In this document: piece by piece, positions 1 to 5,582 of the stretch
How positions within the stretch are numbered: position 1 is the first letter of the stretch
Layout of the letters: each line of letters starts with the position of its first letter
NCBI GenBank assembly: GCA_023136145.1
Contig: JAGLRU010000265.1
Coordinates: 1 to 5,582 of the forward strand
Direction of reading: 5' to 3'
Length of the DNA: 5,582 bases
Origin: Alphaproteobacteria bacterium
Lineage (GTDB): Bacteria > Pseudomonadota > Alphaproteobacteria > Micavibrionales > UBA2020
Notes under the pieces: model-generated
Told to the model about the DNA's origin: nothing
Databases searched by the model: none
The model's input: only the letters and a program-made list of their open reading frames with translations
Position numbers and translations under genes: made by a program

Positions 1-3000
1 CAATCTTACGTTAGTTTCAGGTATGACTTATGCCCCTACCACTGATACTTGTGCCATTGTAATAGATGGAACGAGCAATGTCTACACAGGCGGTAAATCT
101 TTAGGAAACTTTACGGTTAATGGTTCCGGTATTACCGTAACCTTGATGGATAACTTCACCGGCAGGTCAGCGACGCAGACCGTTAACTTGACGCAAGGCA
201 CACTCAAGACCGACGGGCCGACGGATGCCTTAGGCTTAACACATAATTGGGGAAGTCTCGTATCACTTTTTAATACCAGAACTATCTATTTCGGAAATAG
301 CACAATAAATCTTTCAAGAAGTGGGGGAGGCTGGGCCCTTGATTTTAATTCCATCGGAGCTGGCCCAACGGTTTATGCAGGAACAAGTATTATAAATGTA
401 ACCGGTAGTGATACCCCCGTCAAAGGCGGCGGCAGGAATTTTTATACCATCAACTTTACAGGCGCTGGTGCTCCCTGGATTGAAGGCGTTCCCAGTTTAA
501 CGAACTTCACAAGAACAGGGACGGCCGCAAAAACAGATTCAATTAGATTTTCGGATAGTATAACTATTACCGGTAGTCTTAACCTCAATGGTAATTCTGC
601 AATTAATAGATTGTTAGTTAGTAGCAATACCCTCGGCACAGCGTCCACTCTTACCGTCACCGGCGCGACCGTCAATGCTTCCAACGTGGATTTCCGCGAT
701 ATCACGATGACGCCGGCGCAGGATTTATCCGCCATCACCGGCGGTTCAGGAGATTGCGGCGGCAACACTGGAATAACCTTTACTCCGGCGGCAATACAAT
801 ATTGGCACGTTGATGGAGGCAATTGGTCGGATAGTGGAAATTGGTTCCTTGCAACTGACGGTGGAGGAGGCGCAGGTAGAGTGCCGCTTCCACAGGATGA
901 TGTAGTGTTTGACGCTAACTCGTTTGATAATGGCGCTCAGGCAGTTATACAAGATATGCCTCGTATGGGAGCCGATATAAATTTTACTGGTGTAGACCAA
1001 GCTACAACAGTACATACGAATATTGTAATCCAAGAAATGTATGGTTCATTAACACTTGATTCTGATATAACTATCTCAGGTGCTACTGGTGAACCCCTTT
1101 CTTTAGCCGGTAGAGGGGCAGAAACAATAACAAGTAATGGGGTTAGTTTGAGCTATATGATTGTTGATATAAATGCTTTTGGAGGTTCCTATACGCTTCA
1201 AGATGCTTATGTAAGTAGTGGTCGTGTAGAGTTGAATTATGGAACATTTGATGCAAATGACCAGAGTGTAACTTGTGATGCTGTTACTTCTCGTAACTCT
1301 AATACTCGTACACTTACTATGGGTTCAGGAACCTGGACTTTGATAGAGTCTGGAAGAGTGTGGGATTTTAGAGACACTACTAATTTAACTTTAAATGAAG
1401 ACACATCTACCATAGTACTAAGTAATACAGGTTCTATTATTAAAACTTTTGAAGGAGGGAATCAAACCTATAATAATTTAATAATAACAGGTTCGGGCAC
1501 AGGCTCTGTTGATATAAACTATTCAAATACTTTTGCTACACTTACCATAGGAGCACCCAAAACAGTAAATTTGCAAGAATCAACAACCACTACTGTAAAT
1601 GGAGCCTTTGTCGCGGCGGGAACTCTCTCCAACGGCATTACGTTACAATCTTCAGTTGCAGATACCCAGGCAACTCTTACTCTAAATGGCTCAGCGAGTG
1701 CCTGCTATGTCGATGCGATTGATATACTGGGAACCGGAACCCCTGTGGTAAATTACAATGGAACTATAGATAATTGTGTTAATTGGTCAATAGGCAGCGG
1801 TAATGTATGGGTTGCGTCTGGAGCGGGTAATTGGTCAACAACCGGAAACTGGTGTAAAGAGGTGGTGCCTGCTGTGGGTGAGGATGTCATATTTAATGGA
1901 TGTTCTACCTATAACTGTACAGTTGATACCTTCAATGATAATCTTGCCACACTAAACTTATTGGCAGGTTACACAGGATCAGTAACATTTGAAAACAGCA
2001 CTGATGGTTCAGGAAAATCATTCACCACAACAGGTGATATTACCGTTAATAGTGGCGATCTTGTCTTTGAAGGTGACACTAATGCAGTTAACCCCGAAGG
2101 AATTGGTTTTACAGTAAATGCCGATGATATTACTATTGCATCAGGTGCAAGTATTAATACGGATGGGAAGGGGTTTGGGATCGGCCAAGGGCCGGGAGCG
2201 GGAGGAAGCGGCTATTGGTCTGGAAATTATGGCGGAATGGGGGGTAATAGTGTTAAATCCACATATGGCTCAGTTACCAATCCCGCAAGTTTAGGCAGCG
2301 GCGGATATTATTATCCCTCTGGTGGCGGAGCAATACTCCTTAATGTTGCCGGTACCTTAACTGTTGAGGGTACACTTTCAGCCAACGGTCAGAGCAGCAG
2401 TGCGGGAAGTGGTTCCGGCGGTTCAATCAATATAACCACTAATACCTTAGCTGGAGCAGGAGTTATTTTAGCTAATGGAGGAAATGGTTCCGGCGCTAGC
2501 GGACAGACCGGCGGCGGAGGCGGAAGAATCAAGATCGAATATAGCATTAATAGCAGTGATAATACTACTAAGACTGTTTATGGTGGAAATAGTGGTTCCG
2601 GCGCGAGTTGTAGAGGTAGCGTGGGAACTATTGTCCTTTTTGACACTGGCACTTCAACCTATGGCGACTTGATTGTCGATGACAATAGCTATGGCGCTCT
2701 TGACATCCCCATTCCTTCATCCAACTTCACCGGCACGCCGGCCACATTGATCTTTGATTCAGTTACGGTGAAGAACAAAGCCAGGATGAAGATTCCGGGC
2801 AATTGCAAGTTATCCTCAGTCGGCGATATCAATATCGGAACTTCGGCTGATGACACTGACACAGCACAGATAATCGCCGGTGGCAGAGTCCCAGCGTTTC
2901 CTCCTATTGCTCAATGGAAGATGAATGATAATGTTGCTGATAGCTATACAGTAGAGGATAACATAGGGACTAATCATCTAACTGCAAAACAATATACCTC

Positions 3001-5582
3001 TGTTTTACATACCACGGGAATAACAGACGGAGCTTTAACTTTTAATGGCAGCACAGATTATCTTGAAAGCACAGCTAATATGGGAATAAGCGGGGCTGAG
3101 GCAAGAAGTATAAGTTTTTGGGCAAAACCCACTGCTGACCCGGTAACCGGAACGGACTGGCTGTTTGTAACAGGTAATACCACAACTAATGATTACCAAC
3201 GATTTGGGCTGTATATTACCAGCGACGATATCTATCTTATGGCCGGCGATGGTTCAGCGACCAATGTTAACGATACTGGCGCTGATTTAAACGGCACAGA
3301 TTGGCAGTTTCATACTTTAGTTTATGACGGGACAGATGTTAAGTATTATTTAAACGGTAGATTATACGAGACGGTTAGTTCAGTAACTTTAGACACCGCG
3401 GCAAGTCCATTATATATAGGAAGCGATTCCGCGGGAGCAAACACTTTTGCGGGCACAATAGATAACCTATTTGTATATAACCGGGTTTTATCCGTATATG
3501 ATGTAAATGCGCTCTATAACGCTGGAAGCGGGGTTGAGGTTTTTTATGATTCAGGGGCTGCTCTTACCGCAACCAACATCAATATCCACGGAGTAACCGG
3601 GACAGGCGCGGCGATTACCGCTAATGGCCTTGGTTTCGAGTATAATTATGGTCCCGGCGCGGGTGGCATAGGCACCAGTTATGGCGCCGGCGGCGGATAT
3701 GGCGGCGCGGGCGGGGATTCATCCGACGGAGGAACCGGCGGTTCAACCTATGGTTTGGCCACTAATCCGATGGATCTGGGTTCCGGCGGCGGCGCCACCG
3801 ATGGCGGTTCCGGCGGCAGCGCTATATCAATTGAGGCGACAGGAACGCTGACCGTAGCGGGCCAATTGATCAGCGACGGTAGTGACGCGGCGGGTTCAAG
3901 CAATGCCGGCGGTGCGTCAGGCGGCAGCATCAAAGGTGTGGTCAATACTTTAGCCGGCGCCGGTATTATTACCGCCGACGGCGGCGACGGGGACGGCGAT
4001 AGTACCAATGGCGGTGGCGGAGGCGGCGCGGGCCGGATCTTCTTCATGTATGATACCAAGACCTTCTCAGGCACTTTACAGTCCAACGGCGGCGCGGCAG
4101 GCGGCACCAACGCGCAGGCCGGTTCAAATAATACCGTCTATGAATGTGACGAGACCTCAACCCCCACGCAGGATGGAAACTGGAGCAGTTCAGCCACGTG
4201 GAGCGACGGCAAGGTGCCTTGTAAACATCAGAATGTTACGATTTCCACGGGAAGGACCGTTACCTTTGACCTTGATGATACCGAAGCAAGCTGTAAGGAA
4301 CTTACTATTGAAAGCGGAGCCACATTAAACTTCGACACCGCCGCCGACAGCACCCTGATCGTTGACGGTGATATCCATGTTTATGGTACATTAACCGTGC
4401 GCGCCGCGACAACCTTTACCACGGCCATCAAACTTGATTGCGAAACAAACGCCCAGTTCGGCCTGATCGTCCACGACATCGGATTCCTTGATGTACTGGG
4501 TGTTTCAACTTCCGAGCAAAACTGCCTGATCACCGCCCTGACCCAGGTTACGCCTTATCATGAAACCGACAGCCGCAATGCCTATATCTATCTCATGGAC
4601 GGCTCAGAGACGATACTTAAGTACACCGAAATTAGTTATATGGGGAAGAATGAGAATACGAAGTATGGGATTTACATTAATGCTATTGATGCTGATGTGA
4701 ATGGGGAAGGGTTTGTAATAGAAGGTTCTAATGTTCATCATGGCTATGGGGGCTTGTGTTTTTATAGCGGCAGTGCTGGAGGATATAATGTTTTTCACAA
4801 TAATACAATACATAATAATAGTGATTATGGTTTGTTTTGTACATCTGGGAATAATCATATCATTAGTTCTAACTTGATTTATTCTAATGGTGGACCTGGA
4901 ATTTTTAATTCGGGAGCTAGTAACAGTACAATAATAAATAATGTTATTTATGGAAACGCCAGTCATGGTATTGGTATCTCTAGTGGTAGTAATAATTGTA
5001 TTTGCAATAATACTATTGATAATAATAGTGAGGATGGCATTGCTGTAAATACTCAGAATAATATAATAAGGAACAATATTCTTTCTAACCAAACGAATGA
5101 GGGCATAGATGATAATGGTACTGGAAACACCATCGGCTACAACCTATTCTTCAGCAATACTGGTGGCGATGGCTCAACCGGTAGCAATGCCATAACCGGA
5201 CAGAATCCCAGCTTTGCCTCTGTTGTCCCGGCCAATGCCGACTTTATGTATGTCAACGCTGATTCTCCGGCCCTTGGCGCCGGGTGCAGCCTCTTTAGCG
5301 GAAGCGCGCAGACCGAAACCAACATCGGCGCGCGCTTAGGCTACGTGAAGAACGTTACCGACACCGTCGAATACAACTGGATGCAGTCCGCGCATGATGA
5401 TGATACAAATTTAGAACAGCCGGTAGTCGAGGCCAATACCATCACCACTTACACGGTGGATGTGATCTCCGACACGGTTTCGGCAGTAGCAGCTGTAGGC
5501 TCCTACTTTGTCAAATTAGACGTCGCCACAGACGATACCACGGTCACGGCCGTCGACCAGCACGCAGGCCTCTACCTCTATA
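1..5582 (+). CDS. Interior fragment of a giant modular surface/secreted protein (both ends missing)
   Basis: One frame, with codons beginning at position 2, is open through 1860 codons to 5581 with standard stops. It crosses both window edges, so the full protein exceeds 1860 residues. The translation is low in Lys and Arg, rich in Gly/Ser/Thr/Asn/Asp, and full of alternating beta-strand patterns such as GTLTVEG. No transmembrane stretch, signal peptide or sorting signal is visible, as expected for an interior piece. Recognisable modules in order are two tandem beta-rich repeats with Trp-rich segments, a Gly-rich module, a LamG-like jelly roll, a second Gly-rich module, a G8-like region and a right-handed beta-helix. 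The first in-frame ATG (23-25) has no ribosome binding site and lies inside a repeat copy, so it is not a start. Adhesion or glycan binding at the cell surface is inferred from domain types; no enzyme active site was seen. The exact family and gene name are not recognised. Confidence 0.95.
2..1040 (+). repeat. Beta-rich tandem module, copy A (protein-level repeat)
   Basis: Residues 1-346 form a beta-strand-rich unit that aligns with residues 349-664. Matching landmarks are NLTL (A) with SLTL (B) near the start; RTIYFGNSTINL with RTLTMGSGTWTL; NFYTINFTGAG with QTYNNLIITGSG; ASTLTVTGATV with QATLTLNGSAS; VDFRDI with VDAIDI; and a closing Trp-rich segment. The window opens inside this copy, so its true left border is unknown. 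The resemblance is at protein level; the DNA copies have diverged strongly. The unit probably folds as a stack of beta-strands in an extracellular stalk. No catalytic motif was noticed. Confidence 0.7.
800..990 (+). other. Trp-rich GNWS-type segment 1
   Basis: Residues 267-330 begin YWHVDGGNWSDSGNW, followed by a Gly-rich loop, VPLPQDDVVFDANSF and a strand that includes INFTG. The arrangement W...G-N-W-S...N-W...VP...D-x-V-x-F is a recurrent pattern in large bacterial surface proteins with beta-solenoid folds. It resembles the start of G8-like modules. It closes copy A of the tandem module. Binding function is unknown; exposed Trp residues could serve ligand contact or strand capping, which is inference. 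Confidence 0.7.
1046..1990 (+). repeat. Beta-rich tandem module, copy B (protein-level repeat)
   Basis: Residues 349-664 repeat the order of landmarks seen in copy A. Offsets between matching points are about 1005 to 1044 bases: position 2 to 1046, 437 to 1460, and 800 to 1805. Copy B is slightly shorter and has lost part of the strand region corresponding to about 180-290 in copy A. Its codons are more A+T-rich (ata, aat, aga, tta, gta), especially at 1000-1600, whereas copy A mixes these with GC-rich codons. That suggests an old duplication or separate acquisition of related modules. The end near 1990 is approximate, because the following strands blend into the next module. Confidence 0.7.
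1805..1990 (+). other. Trp-rich GNWS-type segment 2
   Basis: Residues 602-664 carry VWVASGAGNWSTTGNW, then CKEVVPAVGEDVIFNG and CSTYNCTVDTF, ending in paired strands with LNLL and GSVTF. It is the counterpart of the segment at 800-990 but has a shorter loop between the second Trp pair and the VP motif. It also has three Cys residues absent from segment 1. The Cys residues could form disulfides if the protein is exported (inference). It closes copy B. Confidence 0.72.
2123..2644 (+). repeat. Glycine-rich beta module, copy 1
   Basis: Residues 708-881 hold a Gly-rich module. A leading strand (DDITIASGASINTDG) is followed by GPGAGGSG, a Gly/Tyr/Ser loop, the landmarks VTNPASLGSGG and GTLTVEGTLSANG, then SGGSINI, NTLAGAGVILANGGNG and GGGGGRIKIEY. 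It ends in GTIVLFD. The same landmarks recur in the same order at 3575-4150. Alternating strand and Gly-loop sequence suggests solenoid coils joined by flexible loops. This type of G-rich stretch with GGGGGRI is familiar from bacterial surface proteins, but I cannot name a database family for it. Confidence 0.75.
2645..2902 (+). other. Beta-rich linker between Gly-rich module 1 and the LamG-like domain
   Basis: Residues 882-967 run through GDLIVDDNSYG, ATLIFDSVTVKNKARMKI and GDINIGTSADDTDTAQIIAGG. The alternating hydrophobic pattern fits solenoid strands, and no separate domain is recognised. The strand pattern stops at IIAGG (about 2884), just before the LamG-like domain, and seems to resume after it at GVEVFYDSGAALTATNINI (3530-3583). 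Confidence 0.5.
2903..3526 (+). other. LamG-like (concanavalin A-like) jelly-roll domain
   Basis: Residues 968-1175 match the Laminin_G_3-type jelly roll. The domain opens with IAQWKMNDNVADS, the usual 'hhxWxhdEGxG' start. Further landmarks are GALTFNGSTDYLES (from residue 1010), SISFWAKP, a WLFVTGN strand, WQFHTLVYDG followed by VKYYLNGRLYET, PLYIGSD, and the closing FAGTIDNLFVYNRVLS with DVNALY. About 208 residues is normal for the family. Such domains bind carbohydrates or proteins, often with calcium, and are common in bacterial surface proteins and secreted glycan-active proteins. No catalytic residues are expected. The ligand cannot be told from sequence. Confidence 0.88.
3575..4150 (+). 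repeat. Glycine-rich beta module, copy 2
   Basis: Residues 1192-1383 repeat the Gly-rich module at 2123-2644. Shared landmarks are NINI with GPGAGG, ATNPMDLGSGGG (copy 1 VTNPASLGSGG), GTLTVAGQLISDG (copy 1 GTLTVEGTLSANG), SGGSI, NTLAGAGIITADGGDG (copy 1 NTLAGAGVILANGGNG) and GGGGGAGRIFF (copy 1 GGGGGRIKI). It is about 18 residues longer and much more G+C-rich (ggc, gcc, gcg codons); a hand count of 3961-4020 gives about 67% G+C. It leads directly into the third Trp-rich segment. Confidence 0.78.
4172..4612 (+). other. Trp-rich segment 3 with G8-like strand region leading into the beta-helix
   Basis: Residues 1391-1537 begin DGNWSSSATWSDGKVP and continue with NVTISTGRTVTFD, CKELTIESGATLNFD, LIVDGDIHVYGTLTV and a strand ending FLDVLGVS. 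The order W...W-x-x-G-x-x-P, a V-x-I-x-x-G-x-x-V strand, LTIESG and a G-x-L-x-V strand resembles the G8 domain, which in animal PKHD1, CEMIP and TMEM2 also precedes parallel beta-helix repeats. The match is by eye and the family's full set of conserved glycines was not confirmed. The last part (YIYLMDGSET) is the entry strand to the helix. Confidence 0.55.
4613..5341 (+). other. Right-handed parallel beta-helix domain (PbH1-type rungs)
   Basis: Residues 1538-1780 contain repeated rungs with an (I/V/F)-x-x-N-x-(I/L)-x-x-N...G-(I/L) pattern, for example INNVIYGNASHGIGI and CNNTIDNNSEDGIAV. Rung starts fall near 4616, 4718, 4793, 4862, 4931, 5000, 5063 and 5132. Spacing is 23 residues for most of these and 21, 25 or 34 elsewhere. 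The segment closes with QNPSF, DFMYVNADSPALGAG and NIGARLG, which match the end pattern (DPxF...SPAIDAG...IGA) of bacterial parallel beta-helix proteins. Asn ladders inside the coils are evident. Related helices include polysaccharide lyases and NosD-like proteins. No lyase or hydrolase catalytic residues were identified, so a structural or binding role is as likely as an enzymatic one. Confidence 0.87.
5342..5581 (+). other. Unidentified segment after the beta-helix, cut by the window end
   Basis: Residues 1781-1860 continue the same frame after the helix end. The sequence is Thr/Val/Asp-rich (TYTVDVISDTVSAVAAVG, YFVKLDVATDDTTVTAV) and looks beta-stranded. It contains one acidic patch (HDDDTNLEQ). 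No family is recognised. It may be the beginning of an Ig-like or other surface domain, but too little is present to decide. Confidence 0.4.

Noticed and set aside
23..25. First in-frame ATG as a possible gene start
   Set aside because: No ribosome binding site precedes it, the frame is open to the window edge, and the residues before it align with copy B of the tandem module.
442..1033. Two overlapping minus-strand open frames (442-822 and 746-1033)
   Set aside because: Both lie opposite the well-supported beta-rich module copy A, overlap one another and show no family motif.
2475..2672. 65-codon + strand open frame in another register
   Set aside because: It is an out-of-frame reading of Gly-rich module 1, where the main frame has strong repeat landmarks.
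2411..3815. CRISPR array or DNA-level tandem repeat in the Gly-rich regions
   Set aside because: Repeated decamers are irregularly spaced and in coding register; they reflect Gly-Ser-Gly codons, not direct repeats with spacers.
3748..4110. 120-codon Pro/Ala-rich open frame on the minus strand
   Set aside because: It is the complement of Gly-rich ggc/gcc codons in Gly-rich module 2. Its composition is an artefact and it has no recognisable domain.
4008..4328. 106-codon + strand open frame in another register
   Set aside because: It is out of frame with Gly-rich module 2 and the third Trp-rich segment; its Arg/Pro/Ala-rich product is typical of shifted GC-rich codons.
4604..5092. 162-codon open frame on the minus strand
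   Set aside because: It is antisense to the beta-helix. Its Ile/Thr/Asn-rich product is what the complement of repeated aat/att/agt codons gives, it matches no family, and the + strand frame has clear domain motifs here.
5137..5325. 62-codon minus-strand open frame
   Set aside because: Short and antisense to the conserved end of the beta-helix (SPALGAG...NIGA); no supporting motif.
4613..5341. Assignment of the beta-helix as an active polysaccharide lyase
   Set aside because: The fold is shared with lyases, but no catalytic Lys/Arg/Asp arrangement could be pointed to by eye.

Overview
The window lies entirely inside one very large protein-coding gene on the + strand. Reading codons from position 2, the frame stays open to position 5581 (1860 codons) with no stop, and neither the true start nor the true stop is present. 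No other gene, RNA gene, promoter, terminator or mobile element can be supported, and there is no intergenic space.

The translation is a mosaic of extracellular, beta-strand-rich modules of the kind found in giant bacterial surface or secreted proteins. It is rich in Gly, Ser, Thr, Asn and Asp, with few Lys or Arg. In order it holds: (1) two diverged tandem copies of a beta-rich module of about 345 residues (about 2-1040 and 1046-1990), each containing a Trp-rich G-N-W-S...N-W segment; (2) a glycine-rich module (about 2123-2644); (3) a beta-rich linker leading into a LamG/concanavalin A-like jelly-roll domain (about 2903-3526), which appears to sit as an insertion in the surrounding repetitive scaffold; (4) a second, homologous glycine-rich module (about 3575-4150); (5) a third Trp-rich segment running into a G8-like strand region (about 4172-4612); (6) a right-handed parallel beta-helix with eight recognisable rungs, most 23 residues apart (about 4613-5341); (7) the start of a further, unidentified beta-rich segment that leaves the window.

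The likely job is adhesion, glycan binding or construction of a cell-surface stalk. This is inferred from domain types; no catalytic residues were identified. Base composition changes sharply along the single frame. Hand counts of two 60-base lines give about 67% G+C at 3961-4020 and about 23% at 4801-4860. This suggests the gene was assembled from modules of different history.

The organism is most likely a bacterium, probably of an uncultured lineage where giant multi-domain surface proteins are common (for example Omnitrophota or a similar candidate phylum). That placement is a low-confidence inference from architecture alone, since no housekeeping gene is present.
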